Shown here: one piece after another, positions 53,010-61,849 of the stretch
Layout of the letters: each line of letters opens with the position of its first letter
Numbering within the stretch: position 1 is the stretch's first letter
Assembly (NCBI RefSeq): GCF_002810445.1
Contig: NZ_NEXS01000011.1
Coordinates: forward strand, 285,756-349,755
Direction: 5' to 3'
From: Advenella sp. S44
GTDB lineage: Bacteria > Pseudomonadota > Gammaproteobacteria > Burkholderiales > Burkholderiaceae_B
Length of the DNA stretch: 64,000 bases
Position numbers and translations under genes: made by a program
Notes under the pieces: model-generated
Told to the model about the DNA's origin: nothing
Databases searched by the model: none
The model's input: only the letters and a program-made list of their open reading frames with translations

Positions 53010-53234
53010 ATGAAAATGTTTTCTGTCTACTCAGGTCAGGAACCCGAAGAATTGAATGCAGTACATACGAATGTCCTGGTATGCAACGCCTGTGCTGTTT
53101 CTGAAATGAGCGCGTTCGAAGACGCCGATGAAATGATAGAGATCTCCTGCGATCCGAGTTATGAAGACCGTTGCAAACTCTGCGGTAAATCGTTCGAACA
53201 GGAAATAGAAGAGCGGGCTCTCAGACCCGGCTAA
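53010..53234 (+). CDS. Small acidic protein with a four-cysteine zinc-type site
   Basis: 74 residues from ATG 53010, which has GGAGACG correctly spaced (a longer frame from 52875 lacks this). Two CxxC pairs (CNAC and CKLCGK) about 25 residues apart would form a zinc-ribbon-like site, while the rest is strongly acidic (EDADEMIEISCDPSYEDR). I do not recognise the family. It stands alone between the hydroxyacid dehydrogenase and the polysaccharide region and may be a regulator or protein-binding adaptor. Confidence 0.65.
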   Translation: MKMFSVYSGQEPEELNAVHTNVLVCNACAVSEMSAFEDADEMIEISCDPSYEDRCKLCGKSFEQEIEERALRPG

Positions 53235-53296
53235 GTACGGGAATTAATCACGCTCGCGAAGCCTTGTGCCAACCGGATAGACGCGCGTGGGCTGGT

Positions 53297-55321
53297 CTAG
53301 CGTTTGCCGCGGAGCCAGGCAATAAACCCCAATACAGGGCGTAGCGCCTTGCGCCATGGCGGCATGGCGCTTACTCCTGACGCCTTCCAGTCCAGCAATT
53401 CGTCCAGTGCGTTTTCCGGCGTGGTGTAACGGGCTGAACGTCGGCTCACGTAGGCTGGGTACAGAATCAGAACGCCTGCCACCAATTCGTCCAGCGTCAA
53501 TGTGCGGGTACGGCGTGCAACCGGATACTGGTCCTGTGTTAACCCCCAGCCGGCATAGAATGGCTGCCCAAAGGTGACCACCCGGCGCCCGCGCAGCAAT
53601 GCCTCGAAACCCGCCAGTGAGGTCAGCACATGCACCTCATCCACCAATGCGAACAGCTCGCCAATCGGGCAATCTACTACCACCTCATCGCACCATTGCA
53701 ACGCCTGCTGCTCATTCTGCCCTGCATCACGCAGGCCGGCCACGACATCCGGATGCGGCTTATAAACGACGTAGGCATCCGGATTGGCATTACGCACCGC
53801 CTTGAGCAAATCCATATTGCGCCGAACCACGGGAGATCCATACTTGATGGACGCATCCGTTTCCACCTGACCCGGCACCAGAATCACACGCGTGGCGCTG
53901 GCCGGACGCTGCCATCGCCCGGACCCGACGTTGTACTTGGTCAGGTTCGCCGCCACAATCCGTTCGCGAAGCGCCCTGGCACGCTGACGCAGCGCGTCGT
54001 CAAAGATTGAGGCCTGAAGAATATTTTCCAGATCCGAGGTGCTGCCCGAATCATAATAAATGCCAGAGCGATCAATCACCCACGACAGCGGCTGCACCAG
54101 ATCGGCGCCCAGACCGACCGAGCGCAGGAACCCGTCTTCTAGAAACACGCGTTGGTCGGCAAATTGCTGCGTGTCGGCAGCTCGCCCCCAGACCGCCAAG
54201 GTGCCTTCGCCGGGAAAATCACTGGCCTTTTCCAAAAACTGCACCTCTGCACCCTGAAAAAACCGCTGCACAATAGGTTTTTTCCAACGCGAAAAATTCG
54301 GCGCATAGACGGGCGCGGCAAAACGATGACGCATGCGCCGTTGCAATCCCATCCATTCGATCAGCCTCTCGGGCTCGCACAATGCGCCGGTTTCCGGATC
54401 CAGGTAGCGCGCATAGCGAACCAGTGCGGCGTGCACCAATTGCTCGCGTGAGGCGCGCTGGCGACGTGCCGGCGCAACCTTCGCGTCCGTCGTCAGCCCG
54501 TAGCCTGCATAGAACGGCATGCCAAACGTGAATACCGGCGTGTCCCAAAGCAGTGCCTCAAACCCAATTTGCGAAGTCACGGTATACACTGCCTGCGCCT
54601 GTTCGATAAGCCGGACCGGATGAACGTTATCCGCCAGAATCGTGACACGAGGATGATTCTGTAGCGATGCCAGATCAAAGTGCCCTGTTTTATGGCCTGC
54701 GAACACATCGGGATGGACCTTGATCAGGACGCTGCAATCGACATGCTGCTGCAACGCGCTCTCTAGCATTGCGGTAAAGTCTTGCGCCGAAGCCTGGCCA
54801 TAACGCAACGACGCATCACCAAATGTCTGGTCTGCCAGCAATACATACCGGGCGGGCAACGGACCGTCAAATTCGGGTAAATGGTTATATTTGGATACGC
54901 GATGCCGACGCCATAGTGAAATAAGCGATTGGGTTCGGGCAATAGCAGCCACGTCCAGCGGTTGCGCAACCAGATGCTCAAGCCAGGACGGGCAGCCTGC
55001 ATCGTAATAGATCCCCTGGTGATCAAACAAGAGGGACAAGGCAGGTTCGTCAACACCAAGGCCGACAGAACGCAAAAACCCGTCTTCGAGCAAACAGCAT
55101 TGCGTCCCGGCCGCAGCGGCCATACGCACGGCCCTCAGGCCGCTCTTTTTGCGCCCCCAACCCAGACGCACTGCCCCGTTGGGCGTTCCAAAGCAAGCGA
55201 TTTTGAGTGGAGCATCCAGAAATGCAGGTAACTTGCGATTGCGCCAAAGGCCGATGTCCAGCGCACTGACAGCATAGAATGACACCCTTTTGCCAGAGAT
55301 CACCTGCTGCCTGTCTGTCAT
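53297..55321 (-). CDS. kpsC: KpsC-type capsule polysaccharide beta-Kdo transferase
   Basis: 674 residues from ATG 55321, which overlaps the upstream gene stop by 4 bp; the extra 122 upstream codons are that gene in another frame and are rejected. It has two homologous halves, each with the motif LEDGFLRSVGLG followed by GIYYD (about residues 75-110 and 395-430), the KpsC layout. KpsC builds the poly-Kdo linker joining group 2 capsule chains to lipid; the two halves make different beta-Kdo linkages. It is expected with kpsS and kpsDEMT, which are not in the window. Confidence 0.9.
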   Translation of the reverse strand: MTDRQQVISGKRVSFYAVSALDIGLWRNRKLPAFLDAPLKIACFGTPNGAVRLGWGRKKSGLRAVRMAAAAGTQCCLLEDGFLRSVGLGVDEPALSLLFDHQGIYYDAGCPSWLEHLVAQPLDVAAIARTQSLISLWRRHRVSKYNHLPEFDGPLPARYVLLADQTFGDASLRYGQASAQDFTAMLESALQQHVDCSVLIKVHPDVFAGHKTGHFDLASLQNHPRVTILADNVHPVRLIEQAQAVYTVTSQIGFEALLWDTPVFTFGMPFYAGYGLTTDAKVAPARRQRASREQLVHAALVRYARYLDPETGALCEPERLIEWMGLQRRMRHRFAAPVYAPNFSRWKKPIVQRFFQGAEVQFLEKASDFPGEGTLAVWGRAADTQQFADQRVFLEDGFLRSVGLGADLVQPLSWVIDRSGIYYDSGSTSDLENILQASIFDDALRQRARALRERIVAANLTKYNVGSGRWQRPASATRVILVPGQVETDASIKYGSPVVRRNMDLLKAVRNANPDAYVVYKPHPDVVAGLRDAGQNEQQALQWCDEVVVDCPIGELFALVDEVHVLTSLAGFEALLRGRRVVTFGQPFYAGWGLTQDQYPVARRTRTLTLDELVAGVLILYPAYVSRRSARYTTPENALDELLDWKASGVSAMPPWRKALRPVLGFIAWLRGKR

Positions 55322-56382
55322 GCGCTCAAACCCAGCGTTTGCACGAGCTGACGCAAGCGATCTTCCCAGGTGTGATTGGCCAGCACAAAATGAGCACCGG
55401 CGCGGGCGCGTTCCAGGTCGTCTGGCGAAGGACCATGCTTGAGCCGCTCGAACGTAGCCATCATTTCCTCGCGGGTATTGACTATATGACAGAACTGGCT
55501 GAACATGCGCTCCATTGAGAGGCTGGGGTTGGAAACAATGATTGCGCCGCAAGCCAGCGCCTCTATCAAGCGGCGCGAATACATGCTGGGTGAATCCACG
55601 ATCGTATTGACGTTCAACGTGACAAGGTTGTCCTTGTACACCATGGCCGTTGCTTCGTGCTTGATGACATGGCGCACCTGCACGCAAGGCAGTGCTGGAT
55701 AACGGTAATGCGCCGCTTTCCGGTCCGAATTACGATCGTAAACGATTAGTCCCAGGCCGGAATCTGAACATGCCTGAAAGGCATTATCCTGCCAATACCG
55801 GCGATTATCGTGCATATGACGGCTGTAACTGCCCACGAAGTTCGCGGTATGATATTTGAAATCAAACCCGGTAAACCGGTGAAAAAGCGGCTGAACCGGG
55901 AACGGCAGCGTACCCACGTACACGCTATCGGCCACTTGCTCTCGGTAACGGGGCACGCAAGTCTCATCGACGGTAAAAATATAATCACATAAGCGGGCCG
56001 AGTCGATAAACCGCTCGAAATGCACGCCATCTTCCTTATTCCAGAAAACCGTCGGAACACCACGGCTTCTGGCGTATTTCACCAGCTTTTTCAAAGACTT
56101 ATTATTTCTTTCGGGATGATCCGGATAGCTGGCGACTTGAAATTTCCACGATTCGTCGATTCCCTTCCAGGCCGATTCCACTAAAACCAGATCGGGTTTC
56201 CAGAATTTGAGCAAATGCTTGTAGTTGAGGGGCGACAAGTTCTTTACACGGGCGTTTTGGCTGATACATACGCGCGTAAATTCATCAGAGATCAACGCGA
56301 TTTTCAAATGGGCAAAGCAACCGCCAGGAAGGACTGGCGATCCTCCCAGCGGAGACTTTAGAGAGTTCAGAAAACTTATCAC
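55318..56382 (-). CDS. CgeB-like glycosyltransferase
   Basis: About 354 residues from a GTG at 56382. The C-terminal region (SPSMYSRRLIEALACGAIIVSNPSL, then REEMMATFERLK) matches the CgeB/Glyco_trans_1_2 type of GT-B glycosyltransferases. The N-terminal part includes DLVLVESAWKG and VPTVFWNKEDGVHFERF, a shared motif of this group. It overlaps kpsC by 4 bp, so it probably adds sugar to the capsule or linker. The acceptor is unknown; the start is not certain, since LKIALISDEF, about 25 residues in, could be near the real beginning. Confidence 0.75.
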   Translation of the reverse strand: MISFLNSLKSPLGGSPVLPGGCFAHLKIALISDEFTRVCISQNARVKNLSPLNYKHLLKFWKPDLVLVESAWKGIDESWKFQVASYPDHPERNNKSLKKLVKYARSRGVPTVFWNKEDGVHFERFIDSARLCDYIFTVDETCVPRYREQVADSVYVGTLPFPVQPLFHRFTGFDFKYHTANFVGSYSRHMHDNRRYWQDNAFQACSDSGLGLIVYDRNSDRKAAHYRYPALPCVQVRHVIKHEATAMVYKDNLVTLNVNTIVDSPSMYSRRLIEALACGAIIVSNPSLSMERMFSQFCHIVNTREEMMATFERLKHGPSPDDLERARAGAHFVLANHTWEDRLRQLVQTLGLSA

Positions 56383-56765
56383 GTATGTAGTATTTATGAC
56401 AACGGGCTATTTTAGACGACGAACCGGGCAATTCGCCTGTTCTTTTGCACGTCATAATTGTAACGTTTATTCTTACTGCTCAGTACAATGATTGCAAAGA
56501 TAGACAACGACAAACAACAATCGGGATAAGCGCCAGTTCGTTCCTTCGCTACCCTGCCAAACCACTGGCATGCGAGCCAGCCCAGGCCGGTTCTGCCAAG
56601 CCACGTACGCCGCAAGTTGCCCGCAGGAATTTCCCATGATGGGCGCCGTGACGGACACCATAAAAAATGGGCATGCCGAAAACTCTGCATGCCCATTTGT
56701 CTGCGCCTGAAAAGCGGACCTGGTTAAAAAGCGACTAAACCCGCAAATCGGACTGGAACTTCGTC
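56383..56765. other. Intergenic region between the CgeB-like and Hint genes
   Basis: 383 bp, both neighbours on the minus strand. The high-coordinate half contains the strong terminator of the Hint gene (56662-56698). The rest should hold the promoter of the CgeB-like/kpsC genes; AT-rich bases lie near 56390-56500. No coding potential was seen. Confidence 0.45.
56662..56698 (-). terminator. Rho-independent terminator of the Hint gene
   Basis: Perfect 12-bp arms AAATGGGCATGC (56665-56676) and GCATGCCCATTT (56687-56698) with a 10-base loop, followed on the minus strand by a run of T (56667-56662). It lies about 70 bp after the Hint gene stop codon. Confidence 0.85.
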
Positions 56766-58397
56766 TTAAGCCGCTTTTACAGCTGCCTGTTCAGAAGCGT
56801 TGTCCAACCAGTACGTGTACGTACGCAGCACAGTCAACTCCAGTGTGGCTTTGCCGGCTGACTGAATAACGCCAGCTGGAATTACTGCAGAGCCTGTTGT
56901 CCAGCGCATGGCAGTCCCCTTAACGTCCTGGGCTTTGTTCATGCCACTGATACGGCTGTCCATCAGGTCAATATCGTGACGACCGTTGCTGTCTGTGAAG
57001 GCAATTGCCGAGAGGCCAACACCGACGCGACGGATATCACGGCGGGCCAGATGCGTTACGTCACGCACCAGGGAAGAGCGCGAAACGATACGCACGTCAC
57101 CGGCATTTTCAGGCAGTTCAAAGCGGTATACACCTTCTTTGACGAACTCTGGCGTTGCCTGGATAATGTGACCATCAACTTCGACGCACAGGGCTGCATC
57201 TGTCGTGCGCTGTGCACCTGTCAGCTGTTCTGCACGCGCCAGCAATTGCTTGCGAATGGCTTCAACGATCGCGCCCTCACGTGCAATCACAATACCTTCG
57301 ATGTTCGGACGGCCTTCTGATGGTCCAAAATCCGGATTCATGGCAACTTCGTCTGCATTCTGGAACATAGAACGGTTACCCATATCTACGTAAGACTCTG
57401 CAGGCACGCCTTCGGCCAGGATAATATCGAACTGCTCCAGCTCAACGTGGAAGTATTCGAACGAGCGACGCTCAAACTGCTGAACGATTGTCTGGCCATT
57501 GACCAGCATCATGGCAGGAACCAGCGCGCCGTTGAACTCCAGGTGGTGGCCAGGAGAAACAATCAAATCAGCGTGTGGCACATTGTCTGCAATGGCGTCT
57601 TTTTTGATCAGGATAGGAAATGCACGTACCGCATCCTTGGCAGGAATACGGCTTTTGTACAGCGTACGATGACCCAGCCATTTCACCGTAGCAACACCGC
57701 CAGAAGCAGTCAGCACTTTGTCGCCGGCTTTCAACGTTTCAACCTGAACGTCGCCTTCTGGTGTCGCGATATGCGTGCCTTTGAGGAAGCAAGCATAAGT
57801 CATGTTACCGCCTTCAAATCTGACCAAATCAGGGTCCAGGTCATCGGCATTGAAACGGCCGACCGTAACGCCCTGATCATTTTTAAAGATCAGATCGCCG
57901 TTAACATACTCACCGCTAGTCGCGCCAACAACCTGAATCTGGTCGCCTGCCGTCACACCGGAGATGTTAGGATATCCAGAGAGCTCGACATTGATGCCAG
58001 TAGAATCATAGATAAAAGTCGATGTGGCGTCTTCACCCAAGTCTACATTGATTGAATTTCCCAATCCCAGAGACAGAAAGTCCGATGTCATTTCGAGGGT
58101 TGAGCCCTCAGAAAGGTTGTAATTGAACGTAGAACCAACGTTAACGCCAGCCAGGCCGGTCAGTTTCACATTCGCATCGTCACCCAAATTCACTGTGCTG
58201 GTTGAAAGCAAACCAACTGAGATCGTCTGCTGCAATTCGAGGACATCATCGCTGCCTGTTGAATTGTTGACGTTCAACGTAGTAGTCGGGCTTAATGCTC
58301 GTGCATTAAGCAGCGTATCGCCATCGTAATCACTTTGATCAACGGTTGCTGTAGTGGGTTGTAACACTCCACCAATATCTAAATTTACTGTAGCCAT
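56766..58397 (-). CDS. Hint (hedgehog/intein) domain protein with beta-rich N-terminal region
   Basis: 543 residues, ATG 58397 with AGGTGA upstream. Residues 1-200 are Asp/Gly/Ser/Thr-rich beta repeats (VNLGDDANVKLTGLAG, INVDLGEDATSTFIYDS), like adhesins and type I secretion substrates, with no N-terminal signal peptide. The Hint domain begins at Cys203 (ACFLKGTHIATPEGDV) and includes VSPGHHLEFNGALVPAMM with His284/His285 and YFHVELEQFDIILAEG. Hint_2 domains can cleave their own chain at the leading Cys. The C-terminal part (from about 345) is unrecognised. It has its own terminator and lies among surface polysaccharide genes. A surface or secreted self-processing protein is likely. Confidence 0.8.
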   Translation of the reverse strand: MATVNLDIGGVLQPTTATVDQSDYDGDTLLNARALSPTTTLNVNNSTGSDDVLELQQTISVGLLSTSTVNLGDDANVKLTGLAGVNVGSTFNYNLSEGSTLEMTSDFLSLGLGNSINVDLGEDATSTFIYDSTGINVELSGYPNISGVTAGDQIQVVGATSGEYVNGDLIFKNDQGVTVGRFNADDLDPDLVRFEGGNMTYACFLKGTHIATPEGDVQVETLKAGDKVLTASGGVATVKWLGHRTLYKSRIPAKDAVRAFPILIKKDAIADNVPHADLIVSPGHHLEFNGALVPAMMLVNGQTIVQQFERRSFEYFHVELEQFDIILAEGVPAESYVDMGNRSMFQNADEVAMNPDFGPSEGRPNIEGIVIAREGAIVEAIRKQLLARAEQLTGAQRTTDAALCVEVDGHIIQATPEFVKEGVYRFELPENAGDVRIVSRSSLVRDVTHLARRDIRRVGVGLSAIAFTDSNGRHDIDLMDSRISGMNKAQDVKGTAMRWTTGSAVIPAGVIQSAGKATLELTVLRTYTYWLDNASEQAAVKAA

Positions 58398-58807
58398 TAT
58401 TCACCTATCCATAAAAGTTGAATTTATTAATTTTGGTTGCATGAATTGCAACTCGAAGCACATCAACTAGCTTATACAGATATATCTCGGCAAGCTGGGA
58501 GCAGACTTTGGTTCAGACAACGTCCCTATTTGCCGTAGAGCGGAAATATCCAGGACAAAGATAGTCCAATTGAAATATTTCGTATGTGATTATTACATGG
58601 GAAATTGAATGAAACAAGTTACCATAGTCTCGAATTTTTACTTATTGCGACAATTACTTGTTTTCAGGGATATTCCAAGGGTAAACACCTAATAAAATTG
58701 TCATTGCGAGGACTGTCAAATGACTTTTCGATGGGCAGGCTGCTCACAAAACAACGATTTGCCAACGTCACTAACTCGGCACTCCAGGCCATACGATGGC
58801 CGGCCTT
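58398..58807. other. Intergenic region upstream of the Hint gene
   Basis: 410 bp between the manC stop codon and the Hint start codon, both minus strand. The part next to the Hint gene is AT-rich (TTATTAATTTTGG) and holds a short inverted repeat GTTGCA/TGCAAC (near 58435-58453), probably promoter DNA. No terminator for manC and no coding potential were identified. Confidence 0.45.
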
Positions 58808-60226
58808 TCAGACCTGATCGGGCACTCTGCCGTAATCATCGTCATACCGCACGATATCATCTTCCCCCAGGTAGGTTCCCGACTGCACCTCTATCACCTC
58901 CAGAGGCGATTCGCCAATATTTGCCAGGCGATGGCGAACGCCCACCGGGATATATGCGCTTTCGTTTGCATGAAGCACCTGCAGCGTATTGTCCCTCGTG
59001 ATCTGAGCGGTACCAACCACGACCACCCAGTGCTCCGAACGATGCTGGTGCGTCTGCATACTAAGTGCTGCGCCCGGCTTGACCATGATTTTCTTAACGC
59101 TAAAGTTCGCACCCTCGGTGATCAGCTCATAAGTGCCCCAGGGCCGGTAAACTTTGCGATGAGCTGTCGCCTCGACATGTCCCTGTTTTTTCAAATCAGC
59201 GACGATTTGCTTTATGTCTTGCGAGCGGCTGCGATGCGCAACCAACAGTGCATCTACCGTATCCACAACAATAATATCGTCCAGGCCCAGCGTTGCAACG
59301 AGTCTTGATTCCGATAGAGTAAGCATGTTCGTACAATCTCTGGAAATGACCTCCCCAACATTCACATTCCCGTTTGCATCTGGATGCGATGCCTCCCACA
59401 GCGAATCCCAGGAGCCGATATCGCTCCAGCCAGCGTCAAGTTCCAGCACCACTGCTTTTGTGGTTTTTTCCATCACTGCATAATCGACGGATATTGCGGG
59501 GATTTTTTCAAACAGCTCGCGGTTCAGCCTTATAAAATCCAGATCCACACTGGACTGCTTAAGCGCCTCATAACACAGCGACAGAATATCGGGACGATAC
59601 GTTCTTAATTCGGCCAGATAGATACTGGCCTTGAACAAAAATATCCCGCTATTCCAGACGTAACGCCCGCTGTGTACATATTCTTGCGCGACCGCCAGGC
59701 CAGGCTTTTCAACAAACTGCTCTACTGGCTGAATACCACTTCCCGGATGCCGCTTGATATATCCATAACCCGTTTCCGGATGCGTAGGCTTGATCCCGAA
59801 AGTGACGAGCTTGCCCTGCTCGGCCGCGTCGGCAGCAAGCTTGACCGCTAAGGTAAATTGATCGGCGTCCGCAATGACGTGATCTGATGGCAAGACGAGC
59901 AATAGTGGATCAAGCCCCATTTCATACGCCTGCAGTGCCGCTACTGCAACTGCCGGCGCCGTATTGCGACCAACTGGTTCCAATAGCAATGCAGACGGGC
60001 TGACGTTAACCTGGCGTAAGTGTTCTGAGACGATAAAACGATGCTCTTCACTGGCGACCACGATTGGCGATCGACCTGCTAGCCCGGCAATACCCAGCCA
60101 CGTTTGTTGCAACAGTGATCGTTCACCAGCCAGGGTTAAGAACTGCTTTGGATATGCTTCCCGGGACAGTGGCCATAATCTCGTTCCAGCCCCACCTGCC
60201 AATATCACTGGTATTATTAGACTCAT
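58808..60226 (-). CDS. manC: Mannose-1-phosphate guanylyltransferase/mannose-6-phosphate isomerase
   Basis: 472 residues. The N-terminal nucleotidyltransferase has LAGGAGTRLWPLSREAYPKQ, LPSDHVI and FVEKPG. The C-terminal cupin isomerase region has VKPGAALSMQTHQHRSEHWV. The enzyme makes GDP-mannose for polysaccharides. The length fits the bifunctional ManC/CpsB/AlgA group. It stands between the Hint gene and a divergent glycosyltransferase, so it supplies precursor to the polysaccharide made by this region. Confidence 0.93.
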   Translation of the reverse strand: MSLIIPVILAGGAGTRLWPLSREAYPKQFLTLAGERSLLQQTWLGIAGLAGRSPIVVASEEHRFIVSEHLRQVNVSPSALLLEPVGRNTAPAVAVAALQAYEMGLDPLLLVLPSDHVIADADQFTLAVKLAADAAEQGKLVTFGIKPTHPETGYGYIKRHPGSGIQPVEQFVEKPGLAVAQEYVHSGRYVWNSGIFLFKASIYLAELRTYRPDILSLCYEALKQSSVDLDFIRLNRELFEKIPAISVDYAVMEKTTKAVVLELDAGWSDIGSWDSLWEASHPDANGNVNVGEVISRDCTNMLTLSESRLVATLGLDDIIVVDTVDALLVAHRSRSQDIKQIVADLKKQGHVEATAHRKVYRPWGTYELITEGANFSVKKIMVKPGAALSMQTHQHRSEHWVVVVGTAQITRDNTLQVLHANESAYIPVGVRHRLANIGESPLEVIEVQSGTYLGEDDIVRYDDDYGRVPDQV

Positions 60227-60675
60227 TATTCTTTTCCAGGTCGATCACTATTTCAGCGTATAGCTAGAGTATCGCTGACCGCCAGATTCGCATTAATTAC
60301 GAATCGTCGCGCTAGCCTGCGCGAAATATTGTACCCTAATTATCTGTTCATTCCTTTCCGAAGAACATCAATGCTAGTTTTCTCCATTTGGATAACAACA
60401 TGTATTTGGCCCATTCCCACATCCCGTTGCATACTACATGCCAATATACGGGCGGATTCCAGAAGGTCACATTTACATAATGAGCCCAACGTTTAAACTT
60501 TCAACTATTATGATTTAACCTTGACTATAAGAATAAGTGCAGCGCTCAAATTGGAGTTTGCTCCTCGATTAATTTCAGAAATAGTATTCTTAGATTAATG
60601 TATTCTTGCCGAAGAGTCTATAAAGCCGACAAAAATTTTCTTTTATAAAAATTTTATACATATTAAATAAAGCAA
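60227..60675. other. AT-rich divergent intergenic region (manC - glycosyltransferase)
   Basis: 449 bp between divergent genes, becoming very AT-rich toward 60675. It must contain promoters for manC and for the glycosyltransferase; AT-rich candidates such as TTATGATTTAAC lie near 60508. From here to the IS element the DNA is much more AT-rich than the rest of the window, suggesting acquired polysaccharide genes. No repeats or RNA genes were recognised. Confidence 0.45.
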
Positions 60676-61836
60676 ATGATTAATCAAGATTTACTAAATG
60701 GCGGGCGATCTTCTACTGACATTTTCTTAAATGCCGTATGTGCCCAAGCCCAGAAAGACGCGGCACTGCCGTACGTCTTATCGTACTCGCCCGTTTCGGT
60801 GCTAAATCCTTTTCAGCAGCTGTTATATTGCAGCGCTACAGCTGGAGGTTACGCACTTGTCCCGACAACCAAATTTAAAAATCTAAGTACTGTAAATTGG
60901 CGCAATCGGTCCGTAATTCACCTTCACTGGGTAGCCTCCGTTCTAAAAGCTTGCACGAGTAAAGGCCATGCCGATTTTTGTGTACAACAATTTGAAAAGA
61001 AATTAGAAAATTGGCGTGCACTAGGTCATAAATTATTGTGGACAATGCATAACGTACTTCCACATGAAAGTGTTTTTTTTGAAGCAGAAATCGCATTGCG
61101 AAAAAAAATCATCAACTATTGCGACGCGATACATATCCTTTCAGAGGATTCCATCGAGATTGCAAGTGAGTTTTATCCGATCGAAAATAAAAAGATTTTT
61201 CATATTCCTCATCCCTCCTATGAGGGCTGGTACCCCAATATTATTGACCGCACAAGCGCACGCCAGTACTTAGGACTAGGTTTTAATGAGTTTATATTTT
61301 TAGCTTTCGGTTCAATCCAGAGATACAAGGGCGTACTGGAATTAGTACGTGCGTTCAAAATTATGAAGAATGAGAACCCTACACTGCGACTTCGATTAGT
61401 GATCGCTGGAAAACCTGTGGATACTGAATACATACGTGAAATTTCGATAGAAATGGGGGCGGCTGATTCGATAACATTTATTCAGGATTCGATGGAAGAT
61501 AGAGATATTCAGATTTTCTTCAATGCCGCTGACGTTGTAGTTGCGCCGTATAAGAAAACCTTAAACTCAGGTATTGCGTTATTAGCAGCAACGTTCAAAA
61601 AGGAACTTGTAGCCCCTTATTCTCCTGGAATCAAACAGACTTACAATACAGACACCACACTGCTCTATACCGAACGTCCAGGCGATGAGCTAATTGATGC
61701 GCTTCATCGGTCGATTTTTTACAGAATCTCGGAGGGCAAATTTATAGATATATTGAAACACCATAGACCAAAGGACATTTCAAAAAGATTTTTTGACGCT
61801 GTCACATCGAATTTAATGGAAGACATGAACAGGTAA
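60676..61836 (+). CDS. GT4-like glycosyltransferase
   Basis: 386 residues. The second half has the GT-B layout of family 4: FIFLAFGSIQRYKGVLELVRAF, LRLVIAGKPVD, SITFIQDSMEDRDIQIFFNAADVVVAPY. The first half includes IHLHWVASVLK and LLWTMHNVLPHES, seen in similar polysaccharide transferases. The classic EX7E is weak (GIALLAATFKKELVAP). Codon use is AT-rich compared with manC. It is 13 bp from the next gene and presumably acts in the same surface-sugar pathway. Confidence 0.82.
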   Translation: MINQDLLNGGRSSTDIFLNAVCAQAQKDAALPYVLSYSPVSVLNPFQQLLYCSATAGGYALVPTTKFKNLSTVNWRNRSVIHLHWVASVLKACTSKGHADFCVQQFEKKLENWRALGHKLLWTMHNVLPHESVFFEAEIALRKKIINYCDAIHILSEDSIEIASEFYPIENKKIFHIPHPSYEGWYPNIIDRTSARQYLGLGFNEFIFLAFGSIQRYKGVLELVRAFKIMKNENPTLRLRLVIAGKPVDTEYIREISIEMGAADSITFIQDSMEDRDIQIFFNAADVVVAPYKKTLNSGIALLAATFKKELVAPYSPGIKQTYNTDTTLLYTERPGDELIDALHRSIFYRISEGKFIDILKHHRPKDISKRFFDAVTSNLMEDMNR

Positions 61837-61849
61837 GTACGGAAACACC

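Noticed and set aside
53297..55687. Longer KpsC start (122 extra codons)
   Set aside because: The extension only reads the overlapping CgeB-like gene in another frame; ATG 55321 gives the family length and a 4-bp overlap.
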